64,000 nt of DNA from Arcticibacter sp041902385 (GCF_041902385.1 NZ_CP169244.1:3410001-3474000); one strand, 5' to 3'; positions 26,158-34,823 are shown, numbered from the stretch's first letter. Notes: a model not told the origin generated them from the letters alone. Made by a program: numbers and translations.

Positions 26158-27417
26158 ATGTACAGGCCAAAACCAAATTGTATTTCGAGAAAGTCGGTGC
26201 AGGAAGCCTACTTGAAGATCAAAGCCAATAAAGGGGCAGCAGGTGTAGACCAGATGAGCATGGAAGCTTTTGAAAAAGAGCGACAGAAACATCTGTATAA
26301 GCTCTGGAACCAAATGAGTTCCGGCAGCTACATGCCCCCTTCAATCAAGTTGGTGGAGATACCCAAGAAAGATGGCGGTAAAAGGCCATTAGGCATACCC
26401 ACCATAACCGACCGTATCGGACAAGCGGTAGTAGCGGAGAAATTGGGAAAGGTGGTCGACAACCTTTTCCATGATGATTCCTACGGCTACCGAGCTAGGA
26501 AATCTGCACTACAGGCAGTTGCCAAAGCACGTGAAAGGTGCTGGGAATATCACTGGCTGCTGGATGTAGATATCAAAGGGTTCTTCGACAACATTCCGCA
26601 TGACTTGCTTATGCTGGCAGTGGAGAAACATGCAGAGGAGCAATGGATGGTACTGTACATCAAAAGATGGCTGGTAGCCCCCTTGCGACTGGAAGACGGA
26701 ACAATAGTACCACGGACGAAGGGTGTGCCGCAAGGCTCCGTTATCGGCCCGATACTATCGAACCTCTACCTGCATTACGCAATGGATATGTGGCTGATGG
26801 CCAACTATCCTGACCTTGCATTCGAACGCTATGCGGACGATGCGGTCATTCATTGCAGAACCGAAGGACAAGCCATCCGCTTAAAGGAGTTATTGGGCAA
26901 ACGGTTGAAAGATTGCGGGCTGGAAATGCACGAAGACAAAACAAAAATAGTCTTCTGCAAAGACAGTAACCGCAATGCGAAAACGCCAAAAATAGTGTCG
27001 TTCGACTTCCTTGGTTACACGTTCAAGCCCAGACAGGCACAGAACAGCCAGCGAAAAGAAAACTTCACTTGCTTCTTGCCGGGAGTAAGCACAAAAGCAT
27101 TGACAGCAATGAATAAAAAGCTGAACGAGATGCCGATACTGCGCATACCGGGCATTGAGATAGAAGAAGTTGCCAAAACAATAAATCCTGTCCTGCAAGG
27201 TTGGGTCAACTACTACGGGAAATTCTATAGTGCAAAGCTAAGAAGCTTTATGCAAAGAATAAACGCAAAGCTGGCCAACTGGGCAATACGGAAATACAAA
27301 GGGTTAAGAAGCAGTGTGACCAGAGCAATGAAGTGGGTAAGCAGTTTATACAACCGCAAACCCAACCTGTTCGCTCATTGGACATTCGGTGCAAAACCCA
27401 AACTGGAATATAGATAA
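26158..27417 (+). CDS. ltrA: Group II intron reverse transcriptase/maturase
   Basis: A 419-residue intron-encoded protein. Reverse transcriptase blocks run from about 15 to 290: GAAGVDQMS, KKDGGKRPLGIPTI, DVDIKGFFDNI (Asp136/138), GVPQGSVIGPILSNL and the catalytic YADD at 225-228. The maturase (X) domain follows (about 310-400; LQGWVNYYGKF) with the ending PNLFAHW. There is no HNH endonuclease domain, so the intron would use a nicked or replicating target for first-strand priming. All catalytic residues look intact, so the intron may still splice and move. Confidence 0.96.
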   Translation: MYRPKPNCISRKSVQEAYLKIKANKGAAGVDQMSMEAFEKERQKHLYKLWNQMSSGSYMPPSIKLVEIPKKDGGKRPLGIPTITDRIGQAVVAEKLGKVVDNLFHDDSYGYRARKSALQAVAKARERCWEYHWLLDVDIKGFFDNIPHDLLMLAVEKHAEEQWMVLYIKRWLVAPLRLEDGTIVPRTKGVPQGSVIGPILSNLYLHYAMDMWLMANYPDLAFERYADDAVIHCRTEGQAIRLKELLGKRLKDCGLEMHEDKTKIVFCKDSNRNAKTPKIVSFDFLGYTFKPRQAQNSQRKENFTCFLPGVSTKALTAMNKKLNEMPILRIPGIEIEEVAKTINPVLQGWVNYYGKFYSAKLRSFMQRINAKLANWAIRKYKGLRSSVTRAMKWVSSLYNRKPNLFAHWTFGAKPKLEYR

Positions 27418-27420
27418 CGG

Positions 27421-27454
27421 GAGCCGTATGCGCGGAGACGTGCACGTACGGTTC
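27421..27454 (+). ncRNA. Group II intron domain V
   Basis: A 34-nt domain V. A lower stem pairs positions 1-9 with 26-34 and carries the catalytic AGC near its base. An AC two-base bulge sits at positions 24-25. The upper stem closes a GAGA (GNRA) tetraloop. It begins 4 bp after the maturase stop. The next hairpin (27464-27483, 7-bp stem) with a bulged A at 27487 is domain VI with the likely branch point. Confidence 0.93.
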
Positions 27455-27494
27455 TGAAAGAATCTCAGGCTGAAATGCCTGGGTTTACTTACTG

Positions 27495-28487
27495 ATGAAG
27501 ATCATGTTTGCAAAGTCAGCAGTTATTGCCTCTTTTCTCAACCTGTCTGCCCTGATCCTCAGTGCCCAGGATAAGGACTTTGTTTCCTATTCGCAGGAAG
27601 TAAAAGGCACCAGCCTGAAGTTTGATATGGCTGCTATCCCGGGAGGAACGTTTACCATGGGCAGCAGGCCTGCAGAGAAGGGCAGGCGTGAAGATGAGGG
27701 CCCAGCCCACCAGGTCAACCTTTCTCCCTTCTGGATAGGGAAGTACGAAGTTACCTGGGACTTGTTTGAACCTTTCGTATACAAGCAGTACGAGGCAAGG
27801 CTGGCGCCGGGAAGTGTAAGCGCTGAAGTGGACGCCGTGACACGGCCGACCAAGCCGTACCTGGATATGACCTTCGGCATGGGAAAGGAGGGGATGCCTG
27901 CCATTGGTATGACCCAGCACGCAGCTATTCTGTTCTGCAAGTGGCTCTACACCAGGACCGGCATCTTTTTCCGGCTTCCTACGGAGGCCGAATGGGAGTA
28001 TGCCTGCAGGGCTGGATCAGCAGAGCCCTATAGTTTTGGAAGCGACACGGCAAGGCTGGGGGAGTATGCCTGGTATGCTGCAAACAGTAGTGCGAAGACC
28101 CACCGGGTAGGCGAAAAGAAGCCAAACGCCTGGGGTCTTTTCGATATGCACGGCAATGTGGCCGAATGGACGGCAGACCAGTACATGCCCGCCTTCTATA
28201 AGCAGGGAAGCAATAAGACCTTGCGTGATCCCCTGGCAAAGCCCGGGAAGCTGTATCCGCTCTCTGTCCGGGGAGGTTCATTTGCAGACAATGCAAGCTC
28301 GCTCAGGTCGGCAGCAAGGAGAGGGTCTGATCCCGACTGGAAAAGGATCGATCCGCAGATCCCTAAAAGCAACTGGTGGTTCCCTGAAGCGCCGTTCCTG
28401 GGCTTCAGGGTTGTCAGACCAGCCGTTCCTCCTGCTAAAGAGGAAATTGAGAAATACTACAATACACCACCTATACCTGATTATTAA
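27495..28487 (+). CDS. FGE/SUMF1-type (formylglycine-generating-like) exported protein
   Basis: A 330-residue protein with a signal peptide ending near LSAQ. It has the FGE-sulfatase (SUMF1/EgtB/PvdO) fold: IPGGTFTMGSRP, HQVNLSPFWIGKYEVTW, RLPTEAEWEYACRAG, GLFDMHGNVAEWTAD and the ending RGGSF...LGFRVVRP. Members oxidise sulfatase cysteines or have other, often non-enzymatic roles; no sulfatase is present here and the Cys pair needed for FGE chemistry is not obvious. Its ATG lies 1-2 bases after the intron, and without the intron it would overlap the SusD stop, so it belongs to that operon. Confidence 0.88.
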   Translation: MKIMFAKSAVIASFLNLSALILSAQDKDFVSYSQEVKGTSLKFDMAAIPGGTFTMGSRPAEKGRREDEGPAHQVNLSPFWIGKYEVTWDLFEPFVYKQYEARLAPGSVSAEVDAVTRPTKPYLDMTFGMGKEGMPAIGMTQHAAILFCKWLYTRTGIFFRLPTEAEWEYACRAGSAEPYSFGSDTARLGEYAWYAANSSAKTHRVGEKKPNAWGLFDMHGNVAEWTADQYMPAFYKQGSNKTLRDPLAKPGKLYPLSVRGGSFADNASSLRSAARRGSDPDWKRIDPQIPKSNWWFPEAPFLGFRVVRPAVPPAKEEIEKYYNTPPIPDY

Positions 28488-28497
28488 CCAATATGCT

Positions 28498-29829
28498 ATG
28501 AGAAAAAAAGATTTAAAACACCCGGGGACGGAGCGCCGCGACTTCCTCAAAGCTTCGGCACTGCTCGCCGGAGGCGCCCTCTTGTCGGGAATGCCCTTCG
28601 CGGGCGTATATGCGGGGGCATCAGACGTCATTAAAGTTGCGCTGATCGGATGTGGCGACAGGGGTACAGGTGCAGCCTTTCAGGCCTTGACTGCTAAGGC
28701 AAATGTACGGCTGGTGGCCATGGCCGACGCCTTTCAGGACAGGCTTGATAAGAGCTACCTGGCTTTGTCAACCAAGTTTGGAAAAGACAAGGTGAATGTG
28801 CCCGAAGGCCAAAGGTATGTGGGCTTTGATGCATTCAGGAAAGCGATTGCGAAGGCCGATGTAGTGATCCTTGCCACACCTCCCGGATTCCGGCCCATGC
28901 AGTTTGAGGAAGCCGTCAACCAGGGCAAACACGTCTTTATGGAGAAGCCTGTGGCAACAGACGCTCCGGGCGTGCGCAGGGTCCTGGCTGCTGCCGAGGA
29001 GGCCAAACGGAAAAAGCTGAATGTGGTGGTCGGCCTTCAAAGACGATATCAGAATAACTACCGCGAAACCATCAGGAGGATCCAGGACGGAGCCATTGGC
29101 GACATAGTAGGTGGACAGGTGTATTGGAACAGCGGGGGAGTGTGGGTCAGGCCCAGAGAGGCAGGGCAGACGGAAATGGAGTATCAGATGCGGAACTGGT
29201 ATTATTTTAACTGGCTCTGCGGCGATCATATCGTTGAACAGCACATTCATAACATCGACGTGGCTAACTGGATCAAAGGCAGCTACCCCGTGTCTGCCTA
29301 TGGAGCAGGAGGGCGCTTTCTGAGGACTGGCAAAGACTACGGCGAAATATACGACAGTCACAGTGTTCAGTTTACTTATGCCGACGGATGCAGCGTCATG
29401 AGCCAGTGCCGCCATTATGAGGGCTGTGCTAACCGGGTCGACGAAAGCTTTCAGGGGACAAAAGGCTCGGTCTACCTTTCGGCTAACAATACCGGGACCC
29501 TGCGCGATGGCAAAGGCAACGTCATCTTTGATCATAACGGCAAGATGGACCCCAACCCATATCAAACCGAACACGACGAGCTTTTTGACGCAATAAGCCA
29601 CCGCGAGTACAAGTTTGAAGATGCTGACCGCGCGGCGCGCAGTACCATGACCGCCATTCTGGGTCGTCTGGCGTCTTATTCCGGGGCCGTTGTTAAATGG
29701 GATGAGGCCCTTAACTCGCAGGTCAGCCTCTTTCCTGATCAATTAGCCTGGGACGCCGTTCCAAAGGTAGTACCCGATGCAAGCGGAAACTATCCTGTGG
29801 CAATACCGGGTCAAACTAAAGTAGTATAA
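28498..29829 (+). CDS. Tat-exported Gfo/Idh/MocA-family oxidoreductase
   Basis: A 443-residue NAD(P)-dependent oxidoreductase. I chose the ATG at 28498, 10 bp after the previous stop, because it gives a twin-arginine signal (ERRDFLKASALLAGGALL, Arg13-Arg14). A Rossmann fold follows (VALIGCGDRGTG), then the EKP motif (FMEKPVA) and the C-terminal dehydrogenase domain with H-x-x-HNID. The family oxidises or isomerises sugars, inositols and sugar acids; export by Tat implies action in the periplasm with bound cofactor. Lying between the FGE-like protein and the isomerase, it probably works on what SusCD imports. Confidence 0.92.
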   Translation: MRKKDLKHPGTERRDFLKASALLAGGALLSGMPFAGVYAGASDVIKVALIGCGDRGTGAAFQALTAKANVRLVAMADAFQDRLDKSYLALSTKFGKDKVNVPEGQRYVGFDAFRKAIAKADVVILATPPGFRPMQFEEAVNQGKHVFMEKPVATDAPGVRRVLAAAEEAKRKKLNVVVGLQRRYQNNYRETIRRIQDGAIGDIVGGQVYWNSGGVWVRPREAGQTEMEYQMRNWYYFNWLCGDHIVEQHIHNIDVANWIKGSYPVSAYGAGGRFLRTGKDYGEIYDSHSVQFTYADGCSVMSQCRHYEGCANRVDESFQGTKGSVYLSANNTGTLRDGKGNVIFDHNGKMDPNPYQTEHDELFDAISHREYKFEDADRAARSTMTAILGRLASYSGAVVKWDEALNSQVSLFPDQLAWDAVPKVVPDASGNYPVAIPGQTKVV

Positions 29830-29841
29830 CAAGTATTGCGT

Positions 29842-30759
29842 ATGAAAAGATCCGAATTTATTAAAAGCAGTCTGCTTGCCGGCCTCGCCTTCAGCAACGG
29901 AGCCTATGCTTCTCTTGCCCGGGGCGGCAAAGCGGCTCCCTCGGGAAAGACCTTTAACCTGAACTACGCTCCGCACGAGGGGATGTTCGCCAACCTGGGC
30001 GGCAGGGATATTTTAGATCAGATCCGGTTCATGCACGATCGGGGCTTCCGTGCCCTGGAAGACAACGGCATGCTGAAGCGCTCTGCTGCCGAGCAGGAGA
30101 AGATCGGAAACCTGCTGAGCAAGCTGGGCATGCAGATGGGAGTGTTTGTGGTCGATGCAGGAGACAACTGGAAAACTTCGCTCACCACCGGGAAGCAGGA
30201 GTTTAAAGACAATTTTCTGAAAGCATGCCGCGAGTCGGTGGAAGCGGCCAGGCGCTGTAATGCCAGGTGGCTCACTGTGGTGCCCGGCTTCTATGAGCGG
30301 AGGCTGCCTGTTGGGATACAGATGAGCAACGTGATCGACGCGATGCGAAGAGGTGCCGAAATATTTGAACCTCATAACCTGGTCATGGTCATCGAAACCC
30401 TGAGCGACACTCCTGAACTCTTTCTGCAGAAGACCAACGAAACCTATCTGGTATGCAAGGCGGTAAGCAGTCCAAGCTGCAAGATCCTATACGATATCTA
30501 TCACATGCAACGGACCGAAGGCGACATCCTTGCTACCATGGAACGGTGCTGGGATGAGATCGCCTACATCCAGATCGGTGACAATCCGGGAAGGAAAGAA
30601 CCTACCACCGGAGAGATCAACTATAAGAACATTTTTAGCTTCCTCCACAAAAGAGGCTACAGGGGAGTCCTTGGTATGGAGCACGGCAACTCGTTGCCTG
30701 GCAAGGAGGGTGAAGAGGCACTAATAAACGCTTATCGGGAAGTGGACGGTTTTATTTAA
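29842..30759 (+). CDS. Exported xylose-isomerase-like TIM-barrel (hydroxypyruvate isomerase family)
   Basis: A 305-residue TIM-barrel isomerase/epimerase of the Hyi-like group with a signal-peptide-like N-terminus (MKRSEFIKSSLLAGLAF). Likely metal ligands are Glu in VIETLSD, Asp-x-x-His in LYDIYHMQ, and Glu in GMEHGN; the IQIGDNPGRKEPTTGEINY segment is a hallmark of hydroxypyruvate isomerase-like proteins. A TTG 6 bp upstream is a less likely start. It follows the oxidoreductase by 12 bp and probably isomerises a sugar or keto acid in the same pathway. Confidence 0.88.
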   Translation: MKRSEFIKSSLLAGLAFSNGAYASLARGGKAAPSGKTFNLNYAPHEGMFANLGGRDILDQIRFMHDRGFRALEDNGMLKRSAAEQEKIGNLLSKLGMQMGVFVVDAGDNWKTSLTTGKQEFKDNFLKACRESVEAARRCNARWLTVVPGFYERRLPVGIQMSNVIDAMRRGAEIFEPHNLVMVIETLSDTPELFLQKTNETYLVCKAVSSPSCKILYDIYHMQRTEGDILATMERCWDEIAYIQIGDNPGRKEPTTGEINYKNIFSFLHKRGYRGVLGMEHGNSLPGKEGEEALINAYREVDGFI

Positions 30760-30959
30760 ACCGTCCCTTCCTGTACCACTTCTACATCTGCTGCGCTTAC
30801 ACAGACACTGTTTCCCTGGTATTCCACCCACACATCAGACCATCCGTAACTGTCGTAGCCCAGGAACTTCATGAAGGGTTGCGCAGGATCGAAATTTTCA
30901 AAGCCTTTTCCTTTGTACTTTAAGGTAGCGCCATCGGCGATTTGCGGGTTTTTATTCAT
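30756..30959 (-). CDS. Small protein of unknown function
   Basis: A 67-residue protein (MNKNPQIADGATLKYKG), aromatic and acidic, predicted as a small all-beta domain. I do not recognise the family. Its stop codon overlaps the stop region of the convergent isomerase by 4 bp, a tight arrangement, and it has no signal peptide. The codon pattern and compact composition suggest it is real, though short. Confidence 0.6.
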   Translation of the reverse strand: MNKNPQIADGATLKYKGKGFENFDPAQPFMKFLGYDSYGWSDVWVEYQGNSVCVSAADVEVVQEGTV

Positions 30960-31160
30960 AGAGGGTGAGTTTGGATATCCATAAGAACGTCAGAATGCTC
31001 CTTAAGTTGTATCGGGCCTTGTAAATTAGTTGCAGCATCCGCTGTGTTCGTTAAAAGTCATTTGTTGTTTCCGAATGCTTAAGGGCGTGCCGTTTGCCTT
31101 AATTTTGAAGCTGCAGGGTCTAAGGCCTGAAGTTGCATTTATAATGTTAGAAGTAGAAAG

Positions 31161-32171
31161 ATGGCGTCAAATAAATTAAGTGAAATACCCTACTCTGTAC
31201 TTGATCTTGCCACTGTGGCAGAAGGACAAACACCGGGTGATACGTTTAAAAGAAGTGTGGAGCTGGCCAGAGTGGCTGAGCAGGAAGGTTACCGCCGGTA
31301 CTGGTTTGCCGAACATCACAACATGGTGAACGTGGCCAGTTCTGCTACCGCTGTCCTCATCGGCCATATTGCCGGTGCCACCTCTACCATGCGGATCGGT
31401 TCAGGGGGCATTATGCTTCCCAACCACGCTCCGCTTATTGTTGCCGAGCAGTTCGGCACGCTGGCCTCCCTGTACCCCGGAAGGATTGATCTGGGCCTTG
31501 GCAGGGCGCCCGGAACGGATCAGCTCACCGCCCTTGCTATCCGGGGCGAGAACTTTCACTCCCACCATCACTTCCCTGAAGATGTGGAGCGCATCCAGCG
31601 GTTCTTTTCGACCGATAATGCCCACGAAAAAGTAAGGGCCATTCCGGGAGAGGGCCTTGATATCCCGATCTGGATCCTGGGTTCAAGTACTGACAGTGCG
31701 CGGCTGGCAGCAGCAAAGGGGCTGCCCTATGCGTTCGCGAGTCATTTCGCTCCTGCACAATTCCTGGATGCCATCGACCTGTATCGCCGTAATTTTCAGC
31801 CATCGGAGGCTCTGAAAGAGCCCTATGTGCTCGCTTGTGTGAACGTGATTGCGGCCGACTCCGACGAGGAAGCCAATCGTCTTGCCACTTCACTTTATCA
31901 GTTCATCGTAGGGGTAGTTTCGGGTAAGCGCCGTCTCCTGCAGCCCCCTGTCGACTCCATGGATACGATATGGAATGAGTATGAGGCGCAGGCGGTACGC
32001 CAGATGCTGGGCTACGCTTTTATCGGCGGACCCGAGAAAATCCGGCAGCGCATCCACGATTTTGTTGCCCGCACAGCTGTTGACGAGATTATGACCACCA
32101 CGCACATATATGACGTGGAAGCCAGAAAACGTTCTCTGCAGCTCTTTGCCTCCCTGTTCAGGGAAGTGTAG
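31161..32171 (+). CDS. LLM-class flavin-dependent oxidoreductase (luciferase-like)
   Basis: A 336-residue bacterial-luciferase-like monooxygenase of the YhbW group, defined by the start LSVLDLATVAEGQ-type pattern (here YSVLDLATVAEGQTPG). It has RYWFAEHHNM near 50, MRIGSGGIMLPNHAPL, GRIDLGLGRAPGTD, WILGSSTDSARLAA and the C-terminal TTHIYDVEARKRSLQL. It uses reduced FMN and oxygen on a substrate not known for this group. It is likely monocistronic, with a 200-bp promoter region upstream. Confidence 0.93.
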   Translation: MASNKLSEIPYSVLDLATVAEGQTPGDTFKRSVELARVAEQEGYRRYWFAEHHNMVNVASSATAVLIGHIAGATSTMRIGSGGIMLPNHAPLIVAEQFGTLASLYPGRIDLGLGRAPGTDQLTALAIRGENFHSHHHFPEDVERIQRFFSTDNAHEKVRAIPGEGLDIPIWILGSSTDSARLAAAKGLPYAFASHFAPAQFLDAIDLYRRNFQPSEALKEPYVLACVNVIAADSDEEANRLATSLYQFIVGVVSGKRRLLQPPVDSMDTIWNEYEAQAVRQMLGYAFIGGPEKIRQRIHDFVARTAVDEIMTTTHIYDVEARKRSLQLFASLFREV

Positions 32172-32657
32172 CAGGAGAACTGTAAAGAGGAAGAACGCGC
32201 TGAAAGTTTGTTTTTGTGAACCGGTATTTGTTCTGTTGAGGATGTTTGATTGCTATTTTAAGGCCTCAATCAGATCGCTTCACTAAGTTATTGGGATCAT
32301 TAATTGTTTTTCAAAATGTCTCAGTGCGATCGTTTTGCTGAGTTTAAGTGGCCCTAAACAACATTTAAGCAAATTCAACTCCCGTCCGGGAGCGTAGCGC
32401 GTGAATATTCTTTGTGAAAGTCTGATTGTTTTTTAATTGCCACAAAGAACACTCAACCAGCTTTCATCTCCGTTTGTGAGCACAGCTCCATGAGTGTTTT
32501 TCTGGAAAGTGTATTCGCTCTTTAAAGGCCAAAAATAGTGTTCAAGAAAACTGACGTCCCATTTTTGCGTGCAGATAAGAATGTTTTTGGTAAAGTGATT
32601 TTTTGTCGTAACTTTCATTTAAAAACCTCAGTATAAGGATTATCAATCTTTTATACT
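32172..32657. other. Intergenic region without a recognised gene
   Basis: A 486-bp AT-rich stretch. One 61-codon minus-strand frame (32433-32618) has no family features. A 9-bp inverted repeat, ttctttgtg at 32408-32416 and cacaaagaa at 32441-32449, lies centrally, and cactc/gagtg arms follow at about 32450-32495. The right end should hold the promoter of the TPR gene. I see no RNA gene or riboswitch. Confidence 0.5.
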
Positions 32658-33767
32658 ATGAAATTACGATCAAGCTTACTTTTGATAGGAGCCTTAACCC
32701 TCAGCTGCTACACCACGGTCTCAGCAGATTCGAGGAAGTCTGGAGAGGGACTGTTCAGTCTGATAAAAACCCGTACTGAAAGTCTGAAGAACAACAAACT
32801 CCCGGATTTGGCTGCTGCCACTAGTAAGATCGCAGCGTTCTATGAAGATCACGGCTTGTGGAGCGCTTCTGCCCGCCACTACCGCGAAGCACTTGACCTG
32901 CAGGAGAAACTCGGCGACCGGGCCGGCGCCTCCAGATCTGTCATCCATCTTGCTTATACTTCACTTGAAAACGGCGACGATGCTGCAGCTCTTCGTTACG
33001 CCTCGTCCGCAGCTGAACTTTTCAGCAGCCAGGGCAGGAGAGATAGCGCGGCTTCTGCCTATGTTATGATGGCCGACCTGCACCGCGACCTTGGTAATTT
33101 TCAGAAAGCTGAAAGCCTGATCTTGCATCGAGCTTTGCCTATGTATAGAGGAGCAGGCAACGTTCGCGGAAGGATTAAGTGCTTCAGAAGCCTGGGGAAT
33201 ACCTACAGAAGACAGAAGCGTTACTCAGAAGCCAAATGGTTCTTTATTCAGGAGAATATGCAGGCACGCGAGCTCAGAAACAATCCTGGGATCATTAATT
33301 CTCTTACAGGCCTGGCTAGTGTAAAAAACGACATAAATGATCTCGACCTGGCAATCGCTGATTTAAAAGAAGCAGAAAAGCTGGCGCATGCATCCGGAAA
33401 CAGTCCAGCTCTTGCAGACATTCACCAGGTCTATGCACTTATTTATCAGAAGGCGGGCGATGCGGGCAATGCAAAGAAGTATACTGACCTCGCTTCGGCC
33501 AGCAGACAACGCGCAAGGGCCAGCCGTAACGAAAAGAGGAGCGTAGGACTGGAACAAATTCGCGAGACCGAAGAACGGGTATTGAAAGCAGAAGCTGCGG
33601 AACGCCAGATACAGAGAAATGTCCCGTTGGTCAAGAAAGAGACGGTTCTGTCTGTTGATGCACCTCCTCCGGCAAAAGCAGTGTCCTTTGCTGTTGTCTG
33701 GAGCGTCATAACTTCCCTGCTGATTCTTTATATAGCCCGGGCTGTCGTGATGAGGGCTAAGATATAA
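32658..33767 (+). CDS. Exported TPR-repeat protein with C-terminal membrane anchor
   Basis: A 369-residue protein: signal peptide (about 1-23; a Cys17 inside it is not in a good lipobox), then tetratricopeptide repeats from about 50 to 290. A basic helical stretch follows (RQRARASRNEKRSVGLEQIRETEERV) and a single membrane helix near the C-terminus (about 343-362; VVWSVITSLLILYIARAVV). It looks like the periplasmic sensor half of Bacteroidota TPR histidine kinases, but with only 6 residues after the membrane helix and no kinase. It may be a truncated sensor or scaffold. Confidence 0.75.
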   Translation: MKLRSSLLLIGALTLSCYTTVSADSRKSGEGLFSLIKTRTESLKNNKLPDLAAATSKIAAFYEDHGLWSASARHYREALDLQEKLGDRAGASRSVIHLAYTSLENGDDAAALRYASSAAELFSSQGRRDSAASAYVMMADLHRDLGNFQKAESLILHRALPMYRGAGNVRGRIKCFRSLGNTYRRQKRYSEAKWFFIQENMQARELRNNPGIINSLTGLASVKNDINDLDLAIADLKEAEKLAHASGNSPALADIHQVYALIYQKAGDAGNAKKYTDLASASRQRARASRNEKRSVGLEQIRETEERVLKAEAAERQIQRNVPLVKKETVLSVDAPPPAKAVSFAVVWSVITSLLILYIARAVVMRAKI

Positions 33768-33856
33768 TTGTCGCATTTCACCCTCCACATTGTCTGATTT
33801 GCGCCCCTTTTTCTTGCTTTAAATCCTTTAGCTTAGGGCAGGAAACATTAAAAAAT

Positions 33857-34237
33857 ATGGCAGCAAAAGCAACAAGGATCGTTTACTGGACTACTACAGG
33901 GCTTATATTTCTGTTTGAAGGTGTAATGCCGGCCCTTACATCAAATACGCAGATCGCTATTGAGGGAATAAGGCATTTGGGGTACCCCGACTACTTTCGC
34001 ATCTTACTTACGGTTTTTAAAGTGGCGGGTGCGCTGGTACTCATATTGCCTTTTGTCAGGCAACCATATAAGGAGTGGGCATATGCAGGCTTCGGATTCA
34101 CTATGATCGCCGCCTGTGTCAGTCACTGGGCTGTGGACGGCTTCGGCGGCCAGGCGGTGTTTCCCCTGATCGTGTTCGCCATCCTCGTGGCCTCATACCA
34201 CTCGTATCATCGGCTCGAAGTGCAGAGCAAGCTGTAG
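33857..34237 (+). CDS. DoxX-like four-helix membrane protein
   Basis: A 126-residue protein with four predicted membrane helices (WTTTGLIFLFEGVMPAL; ILLTVFKVAGALVLIL; AYAGFGFTMIAACVSHW; VFPLIVFAILVASY). It carries DoxX-like features: GIRHLGYPDYF between helices 1 and 2, and EWAYAGFGF. Members are small inner-membrane proteins of uncertain role, sometimes linked to redox stress. Nothing nearby explains its task. Confidence 0.85.
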   Translation: MAAKATRIVYWTTTGLIFLFEGVMPALTSNTQIAIEGIRHLGYPDYFRILLTVFKVAGALVLILPFVRQPYKEWAYAGFGFTMIAACVSHWAVDGFGGQAVFPLIVFAILVASYHSYHRLEVQSKL

Positions 34238-34346
34238 GAGCCGTTTGCAGGAAGGAGAGAAGTCCAATTGATTTAAAAGGAGACATTGACGTGATATTTA
34301 TGTTCGAAAGTTCTGCTAATATTAGGCTCTAAATAGGGATAGCTCT

Positions 34347-34586
34347 ATGAAAGATTTAATACGAGAACAATTGTGCCTGGTATCCGGGTTGCCGGAGTCC
34401 GCGTTTCCGGATCATGCAGACCTCCGCAAGGACGTCGGACTTGATTCAATTGCCATGATCGAAATGGTGACGGGTCTTGAAGATAAGTTTCTAATCTCCA
34501 TTCCACAAAAAGACTACTTCAGGCTGAAGAGTATTGACAGCATCAACGAGTACTTGCATGAGCGGGCGGTAGAGACGCCCCAGTAG
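34347..34586 (+). CDS. Stand-alone acyl carrier protein
   Basis: A 79-residue four-helix acyl carrier protein. The phosphopantetheine attachment Ser34 lies in GLDSIAMIEM. It is not the fatty-acid AcpP sequence type, and no ketosynthase, adenylation or acyltransferase gene lies within the window, so its partner must be elsewhere. Related single ACPs in Bacteroidota serve polyene, resorcinol or sugar-modification pathways; none is indicated here. Confidence 0.88.
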   Translation: MKDLIREQLCLVSGLPESAFPDHADLRKDVGLDSIAMIEMVTGLEDKFLISIPQKDYFRLKSIDSINEYLHERAVETPQ

Positions 34587-34823
34587 TTTTCAAGCTGCCA
34601 ACAGGAGCCGGCTGCGCAAGCGCTGATCTCCTGAATGTTACGCCATCGATGTCGGGATCGTTTGCACAAATTTATTTGGCAGAACAAGGGCTTTTTGCCC
34701 CTAAACTCTTTATCATTGTTTCAGATTTTAATTGATCTAGCCATTAAAATCAGGCCGCGCACACACTTAAAGGGAGAAAAAGCCCTGCGGATAAGAAGGG
34801 TTAGACTTTAAATAAACGATAGG

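Larger units (their letters stand above)
25612..27493 (+). mobile_element. Group II intron with reverse transcriptase/maturase
   Basis: The intron begins GAGCG at 25612, close to the GUGYG consensus. It has the usual structured 5' region of about 545 bp, then the intron-encoded protein, then canonical domain V (27421-27454) and a domain VI hairpin. EBS1 agtatc at 26015-26020 is exactly complementary to IBS1 gatact at 25606-25611, directly before the intron. The 3' end is either C27492 (ending AC, the usual AY) or T27493. Removing 25612-27493 recreates TAC-TGATG, joining the SusD stop to the next start. It lies in the sense direction of the operon, as splicing of the message requires. Confidence 0.9.

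Noticed and set aside
27495..28487. FGE-like protein as part of a sulfatase system
   Set aside because: No sulfatase with the C/S-x-P-x-R motif is encoded in the window, so a sulfatase-maturation role is not supported.
32408..32449. Inverted repeat as a possible terminator or riboswitch
   Set aside because: The 24-bp spacer and weak AT-rich arms do not give a convincing terminator, and no conserved riboswitch core is visible.
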